From Zingiber officinale (lineage: Eukaryota; Streptophyta; Magnoliopsida; Zingiberales; Zingiberaceae): a stretch of 64,000 nucleotides of DNA. The notes under the pieces were generated by a model. It saw nothing but the letters and a program-made list of their open reading frames with translations. It was not told the origin of the DNA and did no database searches. The translations under genes and the position numbers were made by a program. The DNA is taken from assembly GCF_018446385.1 (NCBI RefSeq), contig NC_055998.1, positions 22,995,173 to 23,059,172 of the forward strand, given 5' to 3'. Position 1 is the first letter of the stretch; every line of letters starts with the position of its first letter. This document shows positions 10,901 to 22,744 of this stretch, piece by piece.

Positions 10901-13900
10901 TCTGTGTATGAAATGAGTTCACAGTTCATAGAATAGTTTTATATTGCAGTTTTTTGTGTATGCTTGTGTGCTCTGTTTCTGTTAATATTGATTGTATTTC
11001 TTGAAATATGTTTGTTCCTCATGTGCATAATTTCTTGTTGCATAAGCCATCTACCCAAATTTTGTATGTGTAAGCAAACTGTTACCCTATATATGATAGT
11101 TTATGAAGTGGCGTGTGGTGCTTCTCAGTAGAATAATACAATCTTTGCACTATTTGAATGCTTGTATTCTTTATTCTTCTATAGGCCGTTTCTTGGCTGA
11201 GCTAACAAAGCAAGTGTTTTCTGATCTGGCTGCAAGTAAATACCAGGTGCTTTTCTTTTTTCATTACTCTATAATATTTTGATTTATTTTCTAGTTTCAT
11301 TTACTAGATGCAATGCACATGGTAATATAATATTTTGCACACTTGAGTTGCCATCTCTTGTTGGACGGAGTTATCTTCGTAGGTGCTCTTGTGGATATAC
11401 AGGAAGATCAATATAGGTGAAAGTAAGATGCCTTATTTTGCAGTCTTATTAGTGTAGTCATACATCCATTAGATAACACATATTTGTGTAATTCAAGGTT
11501 TCATATTATTCTTGCAGGTTTCTGTTGACTTATTATACCTTGTTACAATCATTACTTACTGTCCTAATCAACTAACACAAACAAAGGTTTTAAGTTCCCA
11601 TAAAGCTAATGGTCGTTCAATGTTCGCATGCATTATATTTTTCAAGGCATAGCATGCATACTGTGTGATATTGAACTGAATCAATAAGCTTTGAAGCACA
11701 AGAAGAAATTTACGTATTTTAGAATGAATTATTGTATAGTACAAATAAATTATAAAGAACTATTTGGATGGTTAGAATTTTATTTCATAGACCATTTTAC
11801 TAGTTTACACCTTGTACTATTTATTATGGATATGTAAATATGTGCAGAAAAGAAATTCAGCAAATGAAGTGAGTAGCATTTAGAAACTCTAACCATTTGG
11901 TAGCTAGACAGCTGATTACCTTATATATATATATATAGGATTCAGAACCAAAGAATTTTTTAGAACTTCCATGAGATTTTTTGTTCCAAATATGTTTTTT
12001 TGCCTACGATTAAATATTTCATTCATCTGTTTATCATCTTATTTCTCTAGTTCTATGTTAGTGGCTTGTTATGGAAGTCATCGAGTAATCTACTCAGACA
12101 AATGGATTATTTTATGGCAAACATCATAAAAGGGCAGCTCGGCCTATGAAGCTCCCTCCAATACTGGTTTATTGTACGCAACCTTATACTTCTTTGCAAG
12201 AGACTATATCCGCGAGTCGAACCCATGACCTTCAAGTCACATGGCAACAACTTTATCGTTGTGCCAAGGCTCCCTTTCATATTAAATATAAAATTGAAGG
12301 AAATGATGATTGGGTTCAAGTGGATCAAAATTAAAGTTTAATTACTGTAAAATCCTCATTAACTATGATAGCGCTGTAACTTTTGAGGGCATTATGATTG
12401 CTGATTGTTTGTATGGATTATAATTATTTGGAGGGCTTGTTTTAGCTATTGTTTCTTATTGGTAAATGATATACATCTTTTCTTATAACATATCCACACT
12501 CTTTTGTCAGATGGCTGAATATAGAATATCTATATATGGAAGGAAGCAAAGTGAGTGGGACCAGCTTGCAAGTTGGATAGTTAATAATGAACTATACAGT
12601 GAGAACGTTGTTTGGTTGATTCAGGTATATTCTTTTGTTTGCAATTTTATCTTGAACCATTGATTAACTGGTATGATACCCATATGTGAACCTGAAAAAA
12701 TATGATCATAATTTTGGATGTAACATGGTGGGAGATGTGGCTTAAGAAAAAAATATTGTCACAAGTTTGGATGTGACTCGATTTGTCCTCTCACATTTAA
12801 CTCTAATTCTCATGCATGTGATTTTAATCTCTTCTTATATAGTTTTTCTATGTTTTGAGCGCTGCTTAATTCATCATTATCTATCCTCCATGTTCAGAAC
12901 ATTTAAGCAGATTACAGTTTTGCCTATAAGTAATCTAGTTTATTGATTTAATCCGGTTATCTGTGACATATCCATATCGATGTGATCACTTATCTGTGTG
13001 TGTATGTGTTTAATTTTTATGATGTTTGAATTATTATGAAATTCAAATTCATATATTGTGATTGATCTTACTTAGTGGATGTCTGATGACTATACTTTTC
13101 CTTTGCAGATTCCGAGGTTGTACAATATCTACAAGGAAATGGGCATAGTCAATTCATTTCAAAACCTTCTTGACAATATCTTCCTCCCCCTTTTTGAGGT
13201 TACAGTAGACCCAGATTCACACCCACAGTTGCATGTTTTTTTGAAACAGGTATTTGTTTATTTGTTGTGGGCATATCTTGCTAACTTTGCCTTTGGCTCA
13301 GCATTTTAAGTTTGACATTGCTCTTGTAGTATTGCTTCGTGTTTATTTGTCTCCCTCTTTGGTTACAACACTTGTTCACTCAAGTTTCTTGACAAATTTA
13401 AATTTAAGGACTCTGAGAGAGCACATGCTGAAAAATTATAACCAATCAATTCAGATAATAATTGAACAGTCATGGAGCGGGTGACTTGGAAACCATCATT
13501 CCATATTACCTTGTCTACCACATAATGGTTGTTCAACATAATCACAGAGGTGACCCTATAGCAGCATATAAGGATCTCACCTCAAGGTAGATTTGTGGTC
13601 TTGGAAAGACCTCTTTCATTATGGTGGTTCACTTTTGACACTAGGACTCGGTGGCACAAGTTTGGAAAAAGGGGACTTTTAGGATATTTAGTATATTGTT
13701 CATGGGCGAAGTTTCCCTCTTTCATTATGGTGGTTCACTTTTGACACTAGGACTCGGTGGCACAAGTTTGGAAAAAGGGGACTTTTAGGATATTTAGTAT
13801 ATAGAAGAGCAGGGATAACTGTAGTCAGAAACTCACCAACACTGAAATTCGATAGCCTGTGCCTGTTACCTGGAAGCACAAAGATTGCAACAGAGTGGAA

Positions 13901-15754
13901 TCACCACAGTGGTGGACCCATACCCTTTAGTCATTGCCGGGGTGATGAGAAGAGAAGAAAATTTCAAAAGAACTAGAATGTTGTTGGACCTACATATGAA
14001 GCAGTCAATTGAGGAAAGCCCTTGGTAAAATAGATTTTGGCGCCTGTTTTGAATTCGTATGAGATGCTGATGGCTGCCCGTTGAATCCGCCTATATTGTG
14101 TTGTTAGTCTTCTAGACATCTTGAAAGTGTGAGAACTAGGGTTTGGAACACAAGTATTGGTGGTACCTTGGCAGACCTGGTTTGTTCTGCTGCAGCCCAG
14201 AACAACACATACAGTAGTTATTTCATAAGTCAGTATATTAATTTACCACCTGCATTTGAACCAGCATGAGTAATGGTATCTGAAATTTTGTTGTTTGGTT
14301 AGAATTGCTGATCTACACTTGTTGACTACTTGTTAACCCTTTCATATTTTTAACATTCCATTTCCTTTCATTATTTTTTGTTCTAGATGTATCTAATGGT
14401 AGGTTCTGCATTTGTTTATCAGGTTGTGGGGTTGGATTTGGTGGATGATGAAAGCAAACCGGAAAGACGCCCAACAAAGCATATGCCAACTCCAGAACAG
14501 TGGACAAATGTTTTTAACCCGGCATTCTCATATTATGCATACTATTGCTATGCTAACTTGTATACACTAAACAAGGTGCTTGCTCTATATTCATACTCTT
14601 CTGCGTGATGCTGTCCATTTCTGGCTGCGCAAATTGTTCATTTCTATATTCTGCTATTTTAAACTTGATTTTAATGATCTGTTTAATGTCACTCTCTTGC
14701 CAGCTCCGTGAGTCCAAGGGCTTGACAACAATCAAATTTCGCCCTCATTCAGGGGAGGTATCAGTTAATCTGAATAGTCAATTCGGTTGACTTTATTAAT
14801 CATGTGATAGCTAATGTCCGTTATCTGCAGACTGGTGACATTGACCACCTTGCTGCAACATTTCTTTGTGCTAACAATATTGCTCATGGGATCAATCTAA
14901 GAAAGTCCCCAGTCCTTCAGTACTTGTATTATCTGGCTCAGGTAATTGAGCCCAGCCACTTGGGGAGGCTCTACACCTTCCTGCTTTTCGTTAATTACTA
15001 GTATTCCTATGATCTATTTTCTTTCATCATGTATCATATGACTTTTGCTGAGTTTGGCTTCTTTTCTACCAGATAGGTTTGGCAATGTCTCCTCTCAGCA
15101 ACAATTCACTATTTCTTGATTATCATCGGAACCCTTTCCCAGTGTTCTTTCGCCGAGGCCTAAATGTTTCTCTTTCGACGGATGATCCTTTGCAAATTCA
15201 CCTAACAAAAGAACCTTTGGTGGAAGAGTATAGTATCGCAGCTTCGGTAATATGCCTATATGTTTTCTCCACTGTGTTGATAGTAAAACTATAAACCCTT
15301 ATACCCTTCCTCACTAGTTACTCCATTACAGGTATGGAAACTAAGCGCCTGTGATTTGTGTGAAATTGCCAGGTATTCAGTTTACCAGTCTGGTTTTTCA
15401 CATGCTCTTAAGGTAAGCTTTACTGATGTTTAATGCACCAATCTGAATGAGAAATAGCTTCATTCTTGGGTAATTTCATTTGTTAATCCTTTGATTAATC
15501 TGCTATAGTCACATTGGATTGGGAAACATTATTACAAGCGAGGACCTGATGGCAATGACATCCATAGAACTAATGTACCTCATATCCGACTTGAATTTCG
15601 TGACATGGTATGTTTCCTCCATCCTGATATGTAAACTTTCTTGCACTACTTCATTGAACAATGTGGACAAACAATTTCATCGCAGATATGGAGAGAAGAG
15701 ATGCAACTTGTTTATTTAGGAAAGCCTATTATACCAAAAGAAATGGAGAAATGA
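4933..15754 (+). CDS. AMPD: AMP deaminase (19 exons, frameshift in exon 8)
   Basis: AMP deaminase converts AMP to IMP and ammonia. The Arabidopsis orthologue is FAC1. Exons: 4933-5350, 6284-6465, 8750-8957, 9387-9565, 9670-9721, 9817-9944, 10041-10220, 10344-10412, 10490-10632, 11185-11246, 12511-12624, 13109-13249, 14423-14575, 14704-14757, 14831-14941, 15073-15246, 15332-15412, 15509-15607, 15686-15754, all with GT-AG introns. The start [10 protein letters not shown] precedes a hydrophobic segment (residues 6-27), as in the N-terminal membrane anchor of plant AMPDs. A charged low-complexity region follows. Catalytic parts are present: HVHH (about 423-426), AHG (about 713) and SLSTDDP (764-770). 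Exon 8 reads TTGAAAAGAGG where the family needs three A residues. The extra A (run 10380-10383) gives a TGA at 10392-10394, ending the protein at 465 of about 871 residues. All other exons keep frame, so this is either a recent mutation or an assembly error. Confidence 0.93.
6466..8749 (+). other. Long AT-rich intron 2 of AMP deaminase
   Basis: This 2.28-kb intron is the largest of the gene. From about 7640 to 8180 it becomes extremely AT-rich, with many short inverted motifs of the TTATAAATTATAA kind. That could be an old inserted element, but no bounded termini were recognised. No exon-like sequence related to AMPD was found inside it. Confidence 0.6.
12128..12274 (-). mobile_element. tRNA-derived SINE in AMP deaminase intron 10
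   Basis: Read on the minus strand, the segment starts GGGAGCCTTGGCACAACG. It carries a pol III A-box-like TGGCACAACGA and a B-box GGTTCGACTC (near 12210-12222). It ends with a GGGAGCTTC..GGGC block followed by a T-rich tail. This is the layout of plant tRNA-derived SINEs of the Au type. It lies antisense within intron 10 (11247-12510) and does not disturb splice sites. Exact ends and a target duplication could not be fixed by eye. Confidence 0.75.
13611..13802 (+). repeat. 86-bp direct duplication in AMP deaminase intron 12
   Basis: The 86 bases at 13611-13696 (starting CTCTTTCATTATGGTGG, ending TTAGTATAT) recur without a visible difference at 13717-13802, separated by a 20-base spacer. Identity of both copies indicates a recent tandem duplication or slippage. 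It lies inside intron 12 (13250-14422) and has no coding effect. Confidence 0.85.
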
Positions 15755-17366
15755 GGTTCTCTCAGGCTTTTTCGACGTAGAGCAAGCTGTTTGCTTAATT
15801 TAGAGAGTTTTGTTTGTGAGAGTTTTTCAGGCATGTGCCCTATTTTACATTCTGGCTACTATTTACATTCTTCAGTTGGCCAATATATCCGCTTCTCTGC
15901 TGATCTCAATGGATTCAAAATATAGCTAGAGAATCTTATACTGAGGCTGTACCAAGATCCACCCAACTTTTGCATTCTGCATTAGCTGGAAAGTTGAGGA
16001 AAAAAAGAAAAGAAAATGTGATTAGCTGATGCATATATGCATATTGATAAACATGAGTAAACCAAAACTCTTTTGATTTTGTTGTAGATGCGATAGCATT
16101 TATAATGTACATTGTGGTTGCTTTGTGTATGGTGACATGCATCGATTGAGCTATATTTATTTGCAAGGAAAACAAAAAAGCGACCTTTTGTCATTAGTAG
16201 GTTAACGGCTGATTAATCAGGTGCTAATCAATCGTGTTAAGAAAATTGTAAAGCTGATTTAGAAATAAGGCTGTCTAGAACTCAGATCTCTTCTCATGGT
16301 GTTACGCAATTATCATTACCTTCCACTTGGCACATCAACTTGTTTTTTCAAAGGAGTAATTTCATATTCACCTACTAAACTTCAAAGATATTTCTTATTG
16401 TTGTCAATTGTCATAAGGTTATTGTTGATAATCTTGATTATACCAGAAATGAGTGATGCCAGATAATGGAATAGGTCCACCATTGCCAATAAATGGGGAT
16501 ATAATATGAAATGTGATTATTTAAAAAATGTGAGGTTATTTCAAAGGTTGAATTAAATAATATTAAATTATGTTTTATAACATAATTTCCCATAATCAAA
16601 GGTTGAATAAAATAATAACATAATTTCCCATAATCAAAGGTTGAATAAAATAATATTAAATTGTGTTTTATAACATAGTTCCCATAATCAATATTGTGCA
16701 TAATTTAAATGAAATGCACCCTTACCAAGCTCGATTGCCGTATCGCACATTCATCAAAGTTTCAACTTTTTGCGCGTCATTGAGTGAAGAAATACTTTTT
16801 GCACCCGTGTTTGGCATTACCAAGTGAAGATTTGTTCTTCAGGTTCAATGTTTCGTACTGCTTGAACAGCAGACCTCCGATAGTTCCTTCACACATCAGT
16901 TGATGTCATTACCAGTGCAGACTGGCCATAGCGTTTCTCACTCATGGAATAGGCCTTCCACCTCATTTCCCCTTCTTTTCACACAATAGGCCGTCCACCT
17001 CATTCATCTGTTTCTCGCTCGATGCTTACTAAAGACCTGCCAACTCATTTCCCTATAACAGTCGCAAAAGTTTTGAATTGGATCAAGCGTATGGTGCATG
17101 CCACAGGGAAGAAGAAAAAACTTGAACGCTCTTCTATGACCTTTACCAGTCAAAATTATTGACGCTATTCAATGTTTCTTGTTCCCTGCTAGCACAATAC
17201 ACCATCCACTTCATTCCTGTCACGCAATCACCAGCAACATGAAATGTCATAACCCAACAAAACCCTTTTCCTCTAGGTGGCAAGAACACCCAGATTTTAT
17301 TGGCAAGGGCAGATCAAGTCTTTTTCAACTAGAGCTTACACCAGGTACTCGTCCCTGTATATAGAT
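15755..17366. other. Intergenic region between convergent genes
   Basis: This holds the 3' UTRs of AMP deaminase (plus strand) and acetylornithine aminotransferase (minus strand). Apart from the tandem repeat at 16542-16690, no gene, RNA or element was recognised. Loosely repeated phrases of the type 'AATAGGCC.TCCACCTCATT' occur at about 16950-17215. Confidence 0.5.
16542..16690. repeat. Three-copy AT-rich tandem repeat
   Basis: A unit starting CAAAGGTTGAAT.AAATAAT and ending AACATA.TT.CCCATAAT occurs three times, beginning at 16542, 16597 and 16635. The middle copy lacks the internal ATTAAATTGTGTTTTAT part. Its function is unknown and it lies between the 3' ends of two host genes. Confidence 0.75.
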
Positions 17367-20300
17367 TTAACTAGGACTACTACTATTACCATCTAGAGAG
17401 GGCAAGCATGCTGTTAGAACGTCAACAGCGTGCTCCAATTCCCGCTCTGATATAACCAATGGGGGCACAAGCCGAACCACATTCCCCTTACCCGCCGTCA
17501 GCACCAAAAGGCCAGCATCTCGACAGGCATCAACAAGAGGTGAAGCTTGGGCATCCAGCTCAATTCCGACAATAAGCCCAAATCCACGTACTTCTTTCAC
17601 GTGAGAGTTATCTCCCAGCTTCTCCAGCAGCAATTCTTTCAGGTAGAGTCCTTTCCGGCTTACACTGGCCAAAAACACAGGGTTCTGGATTTTATCCAAC
17701 ACTGCAAGGGCAGCGTGACAAACAAGCGGGCCTCCAGCGAAAGTGCTCCCGTGGTCTCCAGTGTTTATGGCTGCTGCAACCTTTTCAGTGGTGAGGGCAA
17801 CTCCAATTGGTAGACCTCCGGCGAGGGGCTTGGCGAGGGTCATTATATCAGGTGTCACACCGAAAGCTTCATGGGCCCAGAGATGACCAGTTCGGCCCAA
17901 CCCACACTGGACCTGAGCACATAACCAAAAGATACTGAACAGCTTGAAAATTATTTTGGCACAAAGGATCAAGTACTGATAAAAATACAAGATTGCAGCT
18001 ACACACTAATTTGCTTTGATTGATTGATGATTTTTCAAAACAGATGAATTGGGTAAGTGATAATCAGTTTGATTAGTTTTAGAAAGCACTCACTCACAAC
18101 TACAGGACGTTGCAAAAGATGAGAATACCTTCTTGGAGCCTTCAGGTTAGTTTAATAGAAGAATTAAATGAGTTCACAATTGATAAGTAAAACATATAAT
18201 TGATAACCTCAACAAAAAGCCAAACGAGTAAGTTTTCCAACCTATTGCATAGATGCGTATATGCAGACACATGCTCTACCCTTTTTACCTCATCAAATAC
18301 CAACAGTGCTCCAGCATCATCACACATAGTTCGTAGGAGCTGTAGGAAGTCTTTTGTGGCACTGTGTATTCCACCTTCACCCTGAATTGGTTCCACAAAG
18401 ACCGCTGCTGTTTTGCCAGGTTGAATTGCTTTTTGAGCCTCTTTAATATTCCCATATTCTAGGAATGTTACCCCAGGCATGACAGGTTCAAAGGGAATCC
18501 TGTAGTGTTCTTTACTTGTCAGGGCAAGAGCACCCATTGTCCTTCCATGGAAACTGTTGCTGAAAGAAATGAACTCAGTGGCAGGATTTTTTTTGTCAGG
18601 ATGTGAATGTCTCTGAAACTTCCTAGAGAATTTTATAGCTGCTTCGTTTGCTTCTGTTCCAGAATTTGTAAAGAAAACACGATCAGCAAAAGAGCACTCA
18701 ACAAGGCGCTTTCCAAGAGTTACCTGTATTGTCCATGCATATTAATAACTGAAACCGTGAAAGAGAATGAGTATCAATGCCTAAGAGAAAATCAAAACAA
18801 CAGTGCAAAAAATACAGAAAGGAAATAAAAAGAAATCACCAAGTACTCAAAGTAAATAAGAAAGTTCTATGCTATTGACTTTTTTTAGATGGTTGCAGCT
18901 TTAGAGAGTTTTTGTTGACTCCGTTAAACAATTAACTTCAAAAACAAATATTTGTTTCATATTCTGAAACAAACCTTTCATTCTGGCAGCTGGATTTATT
19001 GAGTCTTTAGGAGAGAGATGAAGGGTTTCTAACTTTCCAACCCTTCTAACTTTCCAACTCTGGTCTAAGGTCTCATTGTCTTTCTTGCAAATAGATGTCC
19101 CTCAACTAGCCCAAGTTACCTTATTGAGTGCTCAAATCAGGATCATCAACTTCTAGGTTCAGTTAAGAAAGTCACAGAAAGAAAACAATTGGACTGTGAC
19201 TGAGCATATTTTTTCGACACTAAAGTCAATACACGGGGCTAAGTTCATTTAAACATATATGAAACCTATTATCTATTGGTGAGAATATATCATAATTCAT
19301 GTAAAATCTGCTGCTTTGAATTACTTAATCAGTTTCATGCTAAAATAACAATTAACGTCACACCTAAATTTCCACATGGATAGTTGTGAGCTCATCAAGA
19401 GAGTCTAGAGACTTAGATTAGTGAGCTACTATTAGCTTGAGCTTAAGCATTTTGGACTTGTGATTCTGTCTGAAAATATCAATGAATCAATTCTCTCACC
19501 TAATTAAATTGTTACAATTGGTATGTAATAAACCTGATTCCAGAAAATACGAGACATTCAAAAAGGGTTGCTAGTGTGATAGACACTCTAGGGTCGAAAA
19601 TATCATTAATTAAGGTCTAAGGATGATTATTGGAATGTGAAGGGCGATCAAGCATTAAGTTGGACACTCTAGTTTAGTAACATATTGCAGGAGTTTACGA
19701 GTTTAGATTAGTAAACTACTATAAAAACTTGGACTCACGTAACAAAACTAATTGGTTAATTCTCTCATGTGGACAAATTGAGGTAATATTGTGACACTAA
19801 TTTAGTTCCACACTAAACTTGTGGGTTGATTAAGGATATCTATAAGCTTTGATGAGAAGCTACCATTGACTTAGGCTGCTGATAGTACCCAAGTTAATAT
19901 GTCAATTCCAATGGTTGTCATATTGCTACAACTTCATAAGAAAGGACGAGGTCGATAATAAAGCTAGGAAGATATTGTGAATTTACCTGAGGCAATGAAT
20001 AGTATACATTACTGACATGGGTAAGAGTGTTAGCCTGCTCAACCACAGCATTTAACCAATCTGGATCACCATGCCCAAGTGAGTTCACCGCAATACCAGC
20101 CGTCATGTCCAGGTACTCCTTCCCATCCACATCATAAAGCTTGCATCCCTTTCCACTCTTAAACACAACAGGAGCTCGAGCATAGGTTCCAACAAATACA
20201 TTCCTTTCTATCTCTATCACTTTCTCACTCTCCCTCGACAAAGGGTTTGCCTCCACCTTCTGTTGTTTGTCCGAAATAAGACATGAGGAGACTTTTGGAA

Positions 20301-20409
20301 CTGCAGCTCGGAATGTGAATCTCCTTCCTTTATCAGACTTAAACGCGAAAAGTGGATTGACTTGAGTATAAGTGTAAGACATGTACAGAGTTTGAAGAGA
20401 ATGCATCAT
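17367..20409 (-). CDS. Acetylornithine aminotransferase, probably plastidial
   Basis: A class-III PLP-dependent aminotransferase that converts N-acetylglutamate semialdehyde and glutamate to N-acetylornithine in arginine synthesis. Minus-strand exons: 20409-19987, 18723-18289 and 17912-17367 (stop TAA at 17369-17367). Introns are GT-AG, phase 0. The product is 467 residues, close to the roughly 457 of the Arabidopsis enzyme. Residues 1 to about 60 are Ser/Thr/basic-rich with few acidic residues, which suggests a transit peptide. Recognisable parts are the [13 protein letters not shown] start of the mature enzyme, [13 protein letters not shown] (about 161-173, PLP phosphate region), [24 protein letters not shown] with the Schiff-base Lys about 314, and [15 protein letters not shown]. 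The frame is open upstream to 20502, but that extension lies in a likely 5' UTR intron, so the ATG at 20409 is preferred. The gene appears intact. Confidence 0.93.
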
Positions 20410-20459
20410 GCTTCCCAGGGAAAGGAGAAGAAAAACCTCTTCTTCGATCTTACGACGCC

Positions 20460-20573
20460 CTGAAATTGTAGTAGTATAAACAGGGAACCGAAGCTTTGCC
20501 AAACATTAGATTAAAAAAACAGTATTTTTAAAGGAAAAAAACAATCAAAAGGCAATATTCTTTGAATAAGCAC
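20460..20573 (-). other. 5' UTR intron of acetylornithine aminotransferase
   Basis: On the minus strand a donor TTCAG|GTGCTT at 20573 and an acceptor with a T-rich tract, TTTCAG|GGCGTC, at 20460 bound a 114-base intron. It contains the more upstream in-frame ATG at 20502. The exon before it (about 20574-20760) has a CT-rich leader and (GCT)n-like sequence. This sets the start codon inside the downstream exon. Transcript data are needed to confirm it. Confidence 0.6.
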
Positions 20574-20867
20574 CTGAACAAGGAAAGTTTGATCGATGAT
20601 CTAGATATGCTCACGAACGCAACTGGGAAAAAACACAGAGAGAGAGACAAGGTGGAAGATTGGATGCCGATGTTCTTCAAACGGAGCTAGAGAAAGCGAT
20701 TGCTGCTGCTGCTGCTTATCGGAAACTGCAACGACCGAGAATTAGGGTTGACGGTCCATAGACGTTTGGTAATAGCAGTTGGCGAGAAGCCGATTCATAC
20801 TGTAACGGTGTTATGAATTCGATTTTGTGCCTTGAGACACATTGTGCGATGTAACGGACCATTCATC

Positions 20868-21345
20868 CCCATCATTAGGGATGGCAATTTTCCCCGCGGG
20901 TTTGGGGCCCCGTGGGGAAAACCCGAAATAGGGATGGGGATCCCTGATTTTTCGGGGATGGGGCGGGTTTGGGGCGGGTATGGAAATACTATCCCCATCT
21001 CCGAATCCGCCCCGAATATTATTATTATTAATATTAATAAATAATAATATGATTTTTTTAAAAAATATTAATAATAGTGTTAATATTAATATTAAAATTT
21101 TTGAAAATATTATTAATAATAATATTATTGATATTGATATTAATATTAATATTATCATTAACAATTATTATTAAATAATAATAATAATAATATAAATTAA
21201 TTTATAAATGGGGCGGGGATGGGGAATCCCCGAACCCGTGGGTTCGGGTTAGGGGAATTCCCGAACCCGAAAAAATGGAAACGAGACGGGGATGAGAATG
21301 GCAAACCCGATCCCGCCCCGCCCCGTTGCCATCCCTACCCATCAT
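20868..21345. mobile_element. hAT-type MITE with 8-bp target duplication
   Basis: A 462-bp element (20876-21337) has 12-bp perfect terminal inverted repeats TAGGGATGGCAA / TTGCCATCCCTA and a perfect 8-bp duplication CCCATCAT at 20868-20875 and 21338-21345. Both arms are packed with GGGGCGGGGATGGGG-type words in inverted orientation around an (ATT)n-rich core (21016-21200), so the whole can fold into a long hairpin. It lies about 470 bp upstream of the acetylornithine aminotransferase start codon, near its promoter. It encodes nothing. Confidence 0.88.
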
Positions 21346-22459
21346 GCAAAGCAAAGGGATCCTCCCCTGATCGTAAAAAGTGATCCAGATCTTCTCTCTT
21401 CTCACCGGGTCCATAAATAGCGTTAACGGGCCCTATCGGACGAAAACCCATAAGTCGTGAGGCTTCAGAATAAAGATCCAGTAACTAAAACAAGGAATTT
21501 AATAAATGAAATGCTACACTTTACCATCTTTAACAGAAGATTTAGTATTTACTATTTATAAGAAAAGATAACTAGATTCGTATTAAGAGAAACATATTTT
21601 TTCCATTCTATTTCAGGCACAAAAAAAAATGGAAAAAATGTTTTTTTAATAGGTAAACATGTCTCACGGCCCAACTGATGAGTTGCATTTCTATTGATTT
21701 ACCCATCAAGTTAATTCGAAACTATGAGTGGCCCGGTGGCCCAGTAGCCCACACCCATACTTGATTCAAAATATTTATCTATATTCATGTATTCATAATT
21801 ATGTTCTAACAACTAAGTTAAATATAATTAGTCGACTTGTGAATATAAAATAAGTGTCAAAATAAACTTTCCTTTTTCCCACTAGAATCTTTCATTCTTA
21901 TTTTTAGTTATATTTTTTATTTTTAGCTACTTTCTTAGGCATGTACAGTATGGTCAAATCATTCATAGCTATTGGTAGCATGCTAAAGTAGCATCACTTA
22001 AAAATAAATAAATAAAACATTTGAAAGTCTTAAGGGTATTAAATTAGGTTTGTCTATATAACCTATGGATCTCACATAATGAGCTGAGACTTAACTACTC
22101 ATTTTTCAAATGGTCACTTCAGAACACGTGGTATGAAACACATGCTACGATGTATTTCTTCTTCTTTAGAAGCGTATGTAAAAATAAAATATTCACATCA
22201 TACAGATCTTATTTCAAGTGTGTCTCAACACTTAACTTGAGTTTTCTCCTTGTTTATCCTCCAATATCTATCAAAATAACGAAAACTCTAATCTAGCTCT
22301 CAGGTAAGTTTAATAGATTGTGGGAAAATCTATTTCAATTACAATAAACATTTATGAAGTAATCGCGTCTTAGTAATATATTACTAAGGCAACATATGTA
22401 TGGATTGGTTCACAACAAAATCAATACTGTCTCATATCTGCATGTTTCTTAGCATCAGA
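21346..22459. other. Unassigned intergenic sequence
   Basis: No supported gene. A TATA-like CTATATAACC occurs near 22053-22062. Together with the primer-site repeats at 22460-22565, this could mean the last few hundred bases are the leader or LTR of the retroelement remnant that follows. No TG..CA boundary or target duplication was identified. Confidence 0.35.
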
Positions 22460-22565
22460 GATCCTCTCTTTCCTTGGTATCAGAGCGATCCTCTCTTTCC
22501 TTGGTATCAGACGATCCTCTCTTTCCTTGGTATCAGACGATCCTCTCTTTCCTTAGTATCAGAGC
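22460..22565 (+). repeat. Four tandem copies of a tRNA-Met primer-site unit
   Basis: A 26-27-bp unit, GATCCTCTCTTTCCTTGGTATCAGA(G)C, is repeated at 22460-22486, 22487-22512, 22513-22538 and 22539-22565. The first copy contains the full 12-base TGGTATCAGAGC, the complement of the 3' end of initiator tRNA-Met used by Copia elements and caulimovirids. The middle copies read TGGTATCAGAC and the last TAGTATCAGAGC. Such amplification of a primer site is unusual and probably arose by slippage at replication or reverse transcription. Confidence 0.85.
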
Positions 22566-22744
22566 TTGAAAGGAGTCTTGCTGAGGCTGGTGTGTAGAAC
22601 GACAATGTGTTAGTTGTTGTTGCATGTAAAGAAGCTGTGTGCGAAGTCTACTGCTCGCTGAACTCGCCGAAGGACATCGTGTAACAAAAGACGTAACCGT
22701 CGTAAGATGCAGGAGGCACAGTAGGGAGAAGTTGAGTTCCCGAG

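Noticed and set aside
22460..22565. CRISPR-like regular repeats
   Set aside because: The 26-bp units are directly adjacent without spacers and contain a tRNA primer site in a plant retroelement context.
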